From Cyanobium sp. (GTDB taxonomy: Bacteria > Cyanobacteriota > Cyanobacteriia > PCC-6307 > Cyanobiaceae), in NCBI GenBank assembly GCA_014191535.1, contig BJHC01000108.1, positions 1 through 5,545 of the forward strand: DNA of 5,545 nucleotides, in the 5' to 3' direction. Positions within the stretch are counted from its first letter, which is position 1, and each line of letters starts with the position of its first letter. The notes under the pieces are model-generated. The model had not been told where the DNA came from, ran no database searches, and was given only the letters and a program-made list of their open reading frames with translations. The translations under genes and the position numbers were made by a program. This document shows positions 1-5,461 of the stretch, piece by piece.

Positions 1-1
1 G

Positions 2-691
2 GGGCTGGAGGAACTGGATGCCGGCCGGCTAACCTGGAACGAACCGCTCACCCTCACCAAGGAAGTGGCCGGCGGGGGCGCCGGCTGGATGGCCAGCCGC
101 CCCCTGGGCAGCCGCTTCCCCTTCTGGGAGGCCGCCACCGAGATGATCCGGGTGAGCGACAACAGCGCCACCAACCTGCTGATCAAGCGCCTGGGGGGGA
201 AGGCCAGCCTCAATGCCCGCTTCCAGGCCCTGGGGCTCACGGGCACGGTGATCAACAACTGGCTGCCGGACCTCGACGGCACCAACACCACCAGCGCCCA
301 CGACCTCGCCCGGGCCATCGCCCTGGTGGACACCGGCGAAAAGCTCAGCCCCCGGGCCCGCGATCTGTTCCGGGAGGTGATGGGCAAATCCCGCACCAAC
401 ACGCTGTTGCCCCTGGGCCTGCTGATGGGCCTGGGCGGTGATTCCGCCGACCCCGACAGCGACCTGCTGGCCCATGGCGTCACCGTGCTGAACAAAACCG
501 GCGACATCGGCATCGCCTACGCCGACGGCGGGCTGATCGAGCTGCCCAACGGCCAGCGGGCCGTGGCCGCCTTCCTGGTGAAGGGGCCGTTCAACGACCA
601 GCGTTCCACCGACCTGATCCGCGCCATGGCCGCCGAGGTGGCCCGCAGCCTGATCGGCAAACCCCGCAGCAGCGCAGCCCCCCGACCATGA
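2..691 (+). CDS. Class A beta-lactamase-like serine hydrolase (5' end missing)
   Basis: The frame is open from the left edge, so the start codon, any signal peptide and the catalytic SxxK motif lie outside the window; 229 residues remain. What is visible follows the class A beta-lactamase / penicillin-recognising fold. A stretch reading LDAGRLTWNEPL is typical of the segment after the SxxK helix. The SDN triad is at 155-163, followed by SATNLL and LGG. A TNTT stretch at 281-292 fits the end of the omega loop. The KTG box is at 494-502, followed by a C-terminal strand and helix. Family knowledge: such proteins act in the periplasm on beta-lactams or peptidoglycan peptides by an acyl-serine mechanism. 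The omega loop reads NNWLPDLDGTNTT, with no evident Glu166 (the deacylating base), so efficient beta-lactamase activity is doubtful; a DD-peptidase or other hydrolase role is possible. A GTG at 65 is internal and should not be taken as the start. The stop overlaps the next gene by 4 bp. Confidence 0.88.
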   Translation, partial: GLEELDAGRLTWNEPLTLTKEVAGGGAGWMASRPLGSRFPFWEAATEMIRVSDNSATNLLIKRLGGKASLNARFQALGLTGTVINNWLPDLDGTNTTSAHDLARAIALVDTGEKLSPRARDLFREVMGKSRTNTLLPLGLLMGLGGDSADPDSDLLAHGVTVLNKTGDIGIAYADGGLIELPNGQRAVAAFLVKGPFNDQRSTDLIRAMAAEVARSLIGKPRSSAAPRP

Positions 692-2070
692 CCCCCTTGC
701 CTCTGCTGCTGCTGGCGGCCAGCCCCACGCCAGCACCGGCACCCGCCCCTGCCCCTGCCCCGGTTCAACGCCCCCAGACCGTGGAGCCTCTGCCGGGCGG
801 CCTCGATCAGGTGTTGGTGGTCAACGACAACAACCCGGAACTGATCACCGGGCCGGGGATCCTGCTCTCCACCTTCCCCGGCCAGGGCCGCAGCCAGCCC
901 GAAGCCCACCTCAACCTGCCGCTGAACGGGCGCTTCGATCTGTTCAGCCACCACGTGTTCGCCGGCAAGCCGGATCAGCTCAACTCCACCCTCTGGCTGG
1001 CGGTGCTGGCCCAGCCCCGCGGCCCCCAGCCGGTGACCCTGCAGCTGCTGGCGGGATCCACCGCCCTCTCCCAGGCCACGGATCGGGTGCAGCCCCAGGC
1101 CCCCTTCCTGCCGCTGCCGGACCTCATGCCCCAGGACGGCGCCACCTATGCGGGTCCCGGGAGCCGGGTGGCGACCGAACTGCTGGGGCGCCAGCGCAGC
1201 CCCCTGCTGCCGGAGCGCTGGAGCCTGGCCGCCGGGCAGCCCACCACCCTGTTGGTGCTGCCGCTGCCGGTGCGGGGGCTAGACCCCCTGCTGAATGGCC
1301 GCAACCTGCAACTGCGGCTGCAGAGCAGCGGGCCGGTGAGCCTCGCCACCCTGGCGGCCTTCGGCGAGGGCGACCAACCGCCGCCGCCGGAGCGCTGGGC
1401 CGCCCTGCTGGATGGCGGCCTCAGCGCCAAGGAGCACACCCCCACCCCACGGGGCAGCAGCGGCAAGTTGGTGTATTCACGCGTGAGCGGCGTGCAGGTG
1501 GGCAGCACCTGGCGGGCCACCCTCACCGATCCGGGCAAGCCCTATCTCTCCGCCGCTCGGGCCCCGATTTCCTGGCCCATTGCCTCCCTGGAGCGCGGCA
1601 GCCTCGGCACCCGCCAGGTGCAAACCGCTGAACTGAAGGCGTTCTATCCCGGTACCGCCTGGGCGGCCCACGGCAACTACGGGGTGGAATACGACCTCAC
1701 CCTGCCGCTGCGCAACACCGGGGCCCAGCCCCTGCAGCTGCAGCTGGCGCTGGAATCGCCCATCAAGGGCGACCAGCCCGTGGGGGGGCTGCGGTTCAAG
1801 GCCAAGCCGGGGCCGGCGGTGATGTTCCGCGGCACCGTGGAGGTGAGTGGCCTGGACGGCAGCGATGGCAAAGCCACGGGCCGCCAGGGGTTCCACCTGG
1901 TGCAGCGGGTGGGGCAACAGGGGCCGGCCCTGGGCACCGTGAGCCTGGCGCCGGGCGGCAGCCGCAGCCTGCGGGTGCGGCTGATCTACCCAGCGGACGC
2001 CACACCGCCCCAGGTGCTCAGCCTGCTGCCTGTGAAACAATCGCCCGAACAGCCTGATTCATCCCGCTGA
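688..2070 (+). CDS. DUF3370 family cyanobacterial protein
   Basis: This 460-residue protein resembles the DUF3370 family, which I know only from cyanobacteria and whose function is not established. Recognisable family segments are PLPGGLDQV and GILLSTFPGQG (about residues 35-67), AHLNLPLNGRFDLFSHHV (73-90), HGNYGVEYDLTLPLRN (328-343) and a C-terminal block including GFHLVQRVGQQG (401-412) and IYPADATPPQVL (433-444). The N-terminus has a short Leu-rich stretch (residues 3-11) and then a Pro-Ala run (residues 14-26). This suggests export to the envelope, but there is no positively charged n-region, so the signal peptide is weak. Alternating short hydrophobic segments suggest a beta-rich fold (inference). 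The ATG at 688 overlaps the stop of the upstream hydrolase (ATGA), which fits translational coupling and favours this start. The stop overlaps the chlI start by 1 bp. Pairing with a peptidoglycan-type hydrolase hints at a cell-wall or outer-layer role, but that is only context. Confidence 0.85.
   Translation: MTPLPLLLLAASPTPAPAPAPAPAPVQRPQTVEPLPGGLDQVLVVNDNNPELITGPGILLSTFPGQGRSQPEAHLNLPLNGRFDLFSHHVFAGKPDQLNSTLWLAVLAQPRGPQPVTLQLLAGSTALSQATDRVQPQAPFLPLPDLMPQDGATYAGPGSRVATELLGRQRSPLLPERWSLAAGQPTTLLVLPLPVRGLDPLLNGRNLQLRLQSSGPVSLATLAAFGEGDQPPPPERWAALLDGGLSAKEHTPTPRGSSGKLVYSRVSGVQVGSTWRATLTDPGKPYLSAARAPISWPIASLERGSLGTRQVQTAELKAFYPGTAWAAHGNYGVEYDLTLPLRNTGAQPLQLQLALESPIKGDQPVGGLRFKAKPGPAVMFRGTVEVSGLDGSDGKATGRQGFHLVQRVGQQGPALGTVSLAPGGSRSLRVRLIYPADATPPQVLSLLPVKQSPEQPDSSR
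730..762 (+). repeat. Short Pro-Ala coding repeat in the DUF3370 N-terminus
   Basis: Eleven alternating Pro and Ala codons follow the Leu-rich leader. The central part repeats the hexamer GCCCCT nearly perfectly. The run probably forms an extended linker between a leader and the folded domain. Hexamer repeats like this can change length by slippage without breaking the frame. Confidence 0.7.
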
Positions 2071-3155
2071 TGCAAGCCCGCAAGCGCAGGGTTTACCCCT
2101 TCACCGCCATCGTGGGCCAGGAGGAGATGAAGCTGGCGCTGCTCCTCAATGTGATCGACCCGCGCATCGGCGGCGTGATGATCATGGGCGACCGCGGCAC
2201 CGGCAAGAGCACCACCATCCGCGCCCTGGCTGACCTCCTGCCGGAGATCGACGTGGTGGCCGGCGACCCGTACAACAGCTCCCCCAGCGACCCCGATCTG
2301 CAGAGCGCCGAGGTGCGCCAGCGGCAGGAGCATGGCGAGCAGCTGCCGATCGAACAACGGCAGGTGCCGATGGTGGACCTGCCCCTGGGGGCCACGGAAG
2401 ACCGCCTCTGCGGCACCATCGACATCGAGAAGGCGCTCAGCGAGGGCGTGCGGGCCTTCGAGCCCGGCCTGCTGGCCAAGGCCAACCGCGGCCTGCTCTA
2501 CGTGGATGAGGTGAACCTGCTGGACGACCACCTGGTGGACGTGCTGCTCGACTCCGCCGCCTCCGGCTGGAACACCGTGGAACGGGAAGGGGTGAGCGTG
2601 CGCCACCCGGCCCGGTTCGTGCTGATCGGCTCCGGCAACCCCGAGGAGGGGGAGCTGCGGCCCCAGCTGTTGGATCGCTTCGGCATGAGCGTGGAGGTGC
2701 GCACCGTGCGCGACCCGGAACTGCGCGTGCAGGTGGTGGACCAGCGCACCGCCTTCGACAACGACCCCGATGGCTTCAACGCGGCGGTGCAACCCACCCA
2801 GGACGGGCTCCAGGCCCGGGTGGTGGAAGCCCAGAAGCGCCTGCCCCAGGTGCAGATCGATGACGACCTGCGCATCCGCATCTCCGCCATCTGCGGCGAA
2901 CTGGATGTGGACGGCCTGCGGGGCGACATCGTGACCAACCGCGCCGCCCGCGCCCTGGCCGCCTTCGAGGGCCGCACGGAGGTCACCGAAGACGACGTGG
3001 CCCGCGTGGCCGCCTGCTGCCTGCGCCACCGCCTGCGCAAGGACCCCCTGGAGCAGATCGACTCCGGTGATCGGGTGGTGAAGGTGTTCTGCAAGGTGTT
3101 CGAGCGGCCCGACAGCACCGACCGCGCCGCCTTCGAGCTGGCCCTGGCGGCCTGA
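2070..3155 (+). CDS. chlI: Magnesium chelatase ATPase subunit I
   Basis: ChlI is the AAA+ ATPase subunit that, with ChlD and ChlH, inserts Mg2+ into protoporphyrin IX, the first committed step of chlorophyll synthesis. The protein is 361 residues, close to usual cyanobacterial length. Visible motifs are Walker A GDRGTGKST (40-48), Walker B LLYVDEVN (142-149, D146/E147), sensor-1 Asn in GSGNPEEG (N190), the arginine finger in LLDRFG (R203), and a sensor-2 region GLRGDIVTNRAARA (R284 is the likely sensor-2 Arg). C275 and C317 are 42 residues apart, in the same contexts as the Cys pair reported to form the thioredoxin-controlled disulfide in plant ChlI, so redox control is plausible. The ATG at 2070 overlaps the upstream stop (TGATG), and I see no strong ribosome binding site, which suggests coupling. 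The related cobaltochelatase subunit is unlikely given the close match to ChlI. chlD and chlH are not in this window. Confidence 0.97.
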   Translation: MQARKRRVYPFTAIVGQEEMKLALLLNVIDPRIGGVMIMGDRGTGKSTTIRALADLLPEIDVVAGDPYNSSPSDPDLQSAEVRQRQEHGEQLPIEQRQVPMVDLPLGATEDRLCGTIDIEKALSEGVRAFEPGLLAKANRGLLYVDEVNLLDDHLVDVLLDSAASGWNTVEREGVSVRHPARFVLIGSGNPEEGELRPQLLDRFGMSVEVRTVRDPELRVQVVDQRTAFDNDPDGFNAAVQPTQDGLQARVVEAQKRLPQVQIDDDLRIRISAICGELDVDGLRGDIVTNRAARALAAFEGRTEVTEDDVARVAACCLRHRLRKDPLEQIDSGDRVVKVFCKVFERPDSTDRAAFELALAA

Positions 3156-3178
3156 TGCCCACCCGGGGGCCCTGGTGA
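3155..3178 (+). other. 7-codon mini-ORF bridging chlI and ruvC
   Basis: An ATG at 3155 overlaps the chlI stop (TGATG, 3153-3157) and opens a frame encoding MPTRGPW. Its TGA (3176-3178) overlaps the GTG start of ruvC as GTGA. A ribosome ending chlI could therefore translate this frame and end exactly on the ruvC start. This is read directly from the sequence; whether it is translated is unknown. It could also be chance in GC-rich DNA, where ATG and TGA overlaps are common. Confidence 0.35.
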
Positions 3179-3651
3179 GGATCCTCGGCCTCGACCCCGG
3201 CCTGGCCCGCGTGGGCTACGGCGTGATCGACGTGGATGGGCGGCCGGGCAGCGGCCGCCAGCAGCTGGTGGACTGCGGCATCATCCGCACCGATCCGGGC
3301 CGCAGCGACGGCGATCGGATGGTGGAAATCGCCCGCGACCTGCGGCAGCTGCTGCGCACCTGGAAGCCGCAGCTGGCGGCGGTGGAGAAGTTTTTCTTCT
3401 ACCGCTCCAGCACCACCATCTCCGTGGTGCAAGCGCGGGGGGTGCTGATGATGACCCTGGCGCGCTTCCAGGTGCCGGTGGTGGAATTTCCGCCGATGCA
3501 GATCAAGCTGGCCCTGGCGGGCCATGGCCATGCCGACAAGGACGACGTGCTGGACGCGGTGATGCGGGAGCTGAACCTGGAGGATCCACCGCGGCCCGAT
3601 GACGCCGCCGATGCCCTGGCGGTGGCCCTCACCGGCTGGTTCCAGCGCTGA
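3175..3651 (+). CDS. ruvC: Crossover junction endodeoxyribonuclease RuvC
   Basis: RuvC is the dimeric, Mg2+-dependent nuclease that cleaves Holliday junctions together with the RuvAB branch-migration complex in the cytoplasm. The 158-residue product is slightly shorter than the E. coli enzyme (173). The RNase H-like acidic tetrad is complete: D7 in MRILGLDPG, E71 in AVEKFFFYR, and D143 and D146 in PDDAADALAVAL. The segment VVQARGV (84-90) and the loop LAGHGHADKDDV (114-125) also match the family. The GTG at 3175 is chosen because it gives the canonical MRILGLDPG N-terminus; I see no upstream start in this frame in the intergenic gap. A G-rich stretch at 3164-3169 may act as a ribosome binding site. 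The gene follows chlI after 19 bp and precedes the cyclo-ligase gene by 3 bp, so co-transcription is likely. Confidence 0.96.
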   Translation: MRILGLDPGLARVGYGVIDVDGRPGSGRQQLVDCGIIRTDPGRSDGDRMVEIARDLRQLLRTWKPQLAAVEKFFFYRSSTTISVVQARGVLMMTLARFQVPVVEFPPMQIKLALAGHGHADKDDVLDAVMRELNLEDPPRPDDAADALAVALTGWFQR

Positions 3652-3654
3652 GCC

Positions 3655-4230
3655 ATGGCGGAGCCCGGCGACGGCAGCAAGGCTGAGCTGCGGCGGCTGT
3701 TCCGCCAGCGGCGGCGAGCCCTGCAGCCGGCAGCCCAGGGGCCGCTGCTGGCGCTCGCCCGCCGGGAGCTGCCGGCCCAGCTGCCGGCCGGGCAATGGCT
3801 GGGGATCTACTGGCCCCTGGCCGGCGAGGCGGATCTGCGGGGGCTGGATACGGAGCCCCAGCTGCGGGGGCGATTGGCCCTCCCCCGGGTGCAGCAGGGC
3901 ACGCTGCGCTACCGGCCCTGGGGCGCCCACACCGCCCTCAGCCCGGACGACACCGGCATCGACGCCCCCGCCGACGGGCCGGACCTGGAGCCCACGCAGC
4001 TGGGGTTGCTGCTGGTGCCGGCCCTGGCCTGCGACCACGCGGGCTACCGGCTGGGCTACGGCGGTGGCTGGTTTGATCGGCTGCGCAGCGCCCCAGCGTG
4101 GCGCGCCGTGCCGGCCCTGGCGGTGCTACCGGAGGGCTGCCTGAGGGAGCAGCTGCCGCGGGACCCCTGGGATGTGCCCTTCGATGGCTGGCTCCACGAG
4201 CGGGGGCTGGTTTGGTTGCAAGCTGTGTAA
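3655..4230 (+). CDS. 5-formyltetrahydrofolate cyclo-ligase (MTHFS)
   Basis: This enzyme uses ATP to convert 5-formyltetrahydrofolate to 5,10-methenyltetrahydrofolate, returning the storage folate to the one-carbon pool in the cytoplasm. The 191-residue length is normal for the family. Visible motifs are an N-terminal KAELRRLFRQRRR (9-21, basic nucleotide-binding region), GIYWPLAGEADL (50-61), ALPRV (75-79), LLVPALACD (119-127), the signature GYRLGYGGGWFDR (130-142), and a C-terminal DVPFDGWLHERG (173-184). C126 stands where a Phe is usual in my recollection of the family, a minor change. The ATG at 3655 lies 3 bp after the ruvC stop. Gene names vary (fau, ygfA, fthC), so none is assigned. The gene ends at a TAA, followed by one of the two longest gaps in the window. 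Confidence 0.93.
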   Translation: MAEPGDGSKAELRRLFRQRRRALQPAAQGPLLALARRELPAQLPAGQWLGIYWPLAGEADLRGLDTEPQLRGRLALPRVQQGTLRYRPWGAHTALSPDDTGIDAPADGPDLEPTQLGLLLVPALACDHAGYRLGYGGGWFDRLRSAPAWRAVPALAVLPEGCLREQLPRDPWDVPFDGWLHERGLVWLQAV

Positions 4231-4297
4231 GCCAGGGCCGGATGCCACCGCCGAGCGGCCGGGTTTGGCAAGATCGGCACAGGACAACCGAGCTGTT
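4231..4297. other. 67-bp spacer without clear signals
   Basis: This short spacer separates the cyclo-ligase stop from the proposed start of the small protein. Its right half is less G/C-rich at third positions than the flanking genes, consistent with non-coding DNA. A TTGGCA at 4265-4270 resembles a -35 box, but I find no acceptable -10 about 17 bp downstream. A possible stem (GGCCG at 4236-4240 with CGGCC at 4256-4260, 15-nt loop) has no T-tract. I see no convincing promoter or terminator. Confidence 0.4.
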
Positions 4298-4531
4298 GTG
4301 GATCTCCAGGCCAACGACGCCTTCCGATCGGCCCTCAACCTGGGGCAGGACAGCCCGCGCCGGGGTCCCAGCATCCGGCTCAACCACGGCAGCGCCGCCG
4401 AACAGGTGCTGGCGGCTGAACTGAAGGGGCGCGACGATGCCAGCGACGCCCTCTCGATGATGGTGAGCTCGATGGTCCACATGGTGCAGGCGGGCAAAAC
4501 CCGCAGCAACGGCAGCCGCTGGTCGGCCTGA
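4298..4531 (+). CDS. Small uncharacterised protein, 77 residues
   Basis: I do not recognise this protein. With a GTG start at 4298 it has 77 residues. A polar N-terminal part ends in RRGPSIRLNHG (21-31). A probable amphipathic helix follows, starting at SAAEQVLAAELKGRDD (32-47) and running through a Met-rich stretch, LSMMVSSMVHMV (52-63). The tail is basic and polar. There is no signal peptide or membrane span, so a cytoplasmic location is likely. The frame is open back to 4172 inside the cyclo-ligase gene, and a TTG at 4265 would give 88 residues. The codons between 4265 and 4297 lack the strong G/C third-position bias seen from 4298 onward, so GTG 4298 is preferred. The stop lies directly against the ATG of the next gene, implying co-translation with the NikL-like protein. 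Codon bias and tight packing argue that it is real. Confidence 0.6.
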   Translation: MDLQANDAFRSALNLGQDSPRRGPSIRLNHGSAAEQVLAAELKGRDDASDALSMMVSSMVHMVQAGKTRSNGSRWSA

Positions 4532-4987
4532 ATGGGCCGTTTGCGCGGCTGGCGCCTCCTGGCCCTGGCGCCCCTGGCCTGGCCCGGTCTGGCCCAGGCC
4601 CATGGCATTGAAAGCAGCCTCAGCCCCCTGCGGGGCCTGAACAATCAGCTGCTGCTGCAGAGCCAGTTCTCCAATGGCGAACCGGCCCGCGACGCCGTGG
4701 TGCGGCTGGTGGCCCCCGATGGACACCCCCTCGACCTCGGGCGCACCGATGGCCAGGGACAACTCAGCTTTGCCCTGCCCAAGGACGCCCAAGGCTCCTG
4801 GGAGCTGCAGGTGGACGGGGGGCCCGGCCACCGCGACTACCTGGAGATGCCCGTGCAACGGGGCCAGGCCCAGCTGGATCGGGTCAGCGAACAGCCCCAG
4901 CCCGCCCGGGGCTGGTTGATGGGTCTCAGCGGCCTGGGGGCAGCTGCCATGCTGCTGGGACTCCAGCGCATCCGCCGCCCCCGTTGA
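4532..4987 (+). CDS. Secreted NikL-like protein with C-terminal membrane anchor
   Basis: This 151-residue protein has a clear signal peptide: a basic start (MGRLRGWR), a hydrophobic core and an AQA cleavage site (21-23), leaving His24 as the mature N-terminus (HGIES). The middle resembles the Ig-like carboxypeptidase-regulatory / NikL fold: SNGEPARDAVVRLVAPDG (47-64), GRTDGQGQLSFALP (70-83) and GSWELQVDGGPGH (88-100). A C-terminal hydrophobic span (about 127-144) followed by RIRRPR fits a single membrane anchor with the domain in the periplasm. In bacteria, NikL-type proteins are accessory components of ECF nickel/cobalt importers (NikM/CbiM systems). Here His24, His65 and His100 could bind metal (inference). 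No permease or ATPase gene is in the window, so a nickel role is tentative; a general periplasmic Ig-like protein is the alternative. The ATG abuts the previous stop, and the gene overlaps sufE by 1 bp. Confidence 0.7.
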   Translation: MGRLRGWRLLALAPLAWPGLAQAHGIESSLSPLRGLNNQLLLQSQFSNGEPARDAVVRLVAPDGHPLDLGRTDGQGQLSFALPKDAQGSWELQVDGGPGHRDYLEMPVQRGQAQLDRVSEQPQPARGWLMGLSGLGAAAMLLGLQRIRRPR

Positions 4988-5403
4988 TGGCCTCCGGCAG
5001 CCAGAAGCTCGATCAGATTGTTGAACGCCTGAAAAGCACCGCCGACCCGAAGCGGCGCTACGAATACGTGTTGTGGCTGGCCAAGAAGCTGCAGCCGCTG
5101 CCGGAGGAATTCCGCAACGACAGCTTCAAGGTGAAGGGCTGCGTTTCGCAGGTGTACGTGGTGGGGCAACTGGTGGACGGCAAGCTCCACTGGCAGGGGG
5201 ATTCCGATGCCGCCATCACCAAGGGCCTGCTGGCGCTGCTGATCGAGGGGCTGGAGGGTCTCGACCCCGCCACCGCCGCCGCCATCGACGCCAGCGTCTT
5301 GGCGGACACCGGGCTGCAGGCCAGCCTCACCCCTTCGCGGGCCAATGGCTTCCTCAACATCCTGCGGCTGATGCAGGCCCAGGCGAAGGCCCTGGCGGGC
5401 TGA
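4987..5403 (+). CDS. sufE: Cysteine desulfuration protein SufE
   Basis: SufE accepts persulfide sulfur from the cysteine desulfurase SufS and passes it to the SufBCD scaffold for Fe-S cluster assembly, the main Fe-S pathway in cyanobacteria. The product is 138 residues, as in E. coli. The sulfur-acceptor Cys is C52 in VKGCVSQVY. Other family segments are the N-terminal RYEYVLWLAKKL (24-35), the QGDSDAAITKGLLALL block (68-83) and SLTPSRANGFLNIL (113-126). The ATG at 4987 overlaps the upstream stop as TGATG and is preferred over the TTG three bases earlier. sufS and sufBCD are not nearby in this window, as expected if they form their own operon. Confidence in the assignment is high. Confidence 0.95.
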   Translation: MASGSQKLDQIVERLKSTADPKRRYEYVLWLAKKLQPLPEEFRNDSFKVKGCVSQVYVVGQLVDGKLHWQGDSDAAITKGLLALLIEGLEGLDPATAAAIDASVLADTGLQASLTPSRANGFLNILRLMQAQAKALAG

Positions 5404-5431
5404 CGGGGGATCGCGTTGTTCGGCTGATTTC

Positions 5432-5437
5432 TAGGAT
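5432..5437 (+). promoter_or_regulatory. Weak -10-like element upstream of hom
   Basis: TAGGAT matches four of six positions of a -10 box and sits 24 bp before the hom ATG, in a 58-bp gap that is locally AT-richer than the genes. I find no -35 box at the right distance (TTGTTC at 5416-5421 is only 10 bp away). It may be a promoter for hom or chance. Confidence 0.2.
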
Positions 5438-5461
5438 CGCCGCTCACGCATTCACGGCGGC

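Noticed and set aside
1986..3029. Long minus-strand open frame (347 codons) opposite chlI
   Set aside because: It lies fully antisense to the well-supported chlI gene, is rich in Gly, Ala, His, Val and Gln as expected from reading GC-rich codons backwards, and shows no recognisable domain.
2983..4038. Long minus-strand open frame (351 codons) opposite ruvC and the cyclo-ligase
   Set aside because: It spans three real genes in antisense, has low-complexity composition (Arg, Gln, His, Pro, Gly) and no motifs, so it is a GC-driven shadow.
3599..4144. Plus-strand 181-codon frame overlapping ruvC and the cyclo-ligase
   Set aside because: Its product is Pro, Arg, Trp and Cys-rich with no motif, while the overlapping frame encodes all the expected cyclo-ligase motifs.
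4231..4270. Possible terminator hairpin after the cyclo-ligase
   Set aside because: The best stem is only 5 bp with a 15-nt loop and no T-tract, which is expected by chance in GC-rich DNA.
4172..4297. N-terminal extension of the small protein starting at ATG 4172
   Set aside because: It would overlap the cyclo-ligase by 59 bp, and the part beyond that gene (4231-4297) lacks the genomic third-position bias, so a start at 4298 is more likely.
3938..4858. Minus-strand open frame (306 codons) across the cyclo-ligase, small protein and NikL-like gene
   Set aside because: It is antisense to several genes and crosses their boundaries, has an Arg/Pro/Ala-rich tail and no domain; the + strand genes account for the codon bias.
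5409..5416. HIP1-like palindrome (GCGATCGC) common in many cyanobacteria
   Set aside because: Only near matches were seen here (GGATCGCG) and at 3311-3318; I found no exact HIP1 copy by eye in the window, so no HIP1 feature is called.
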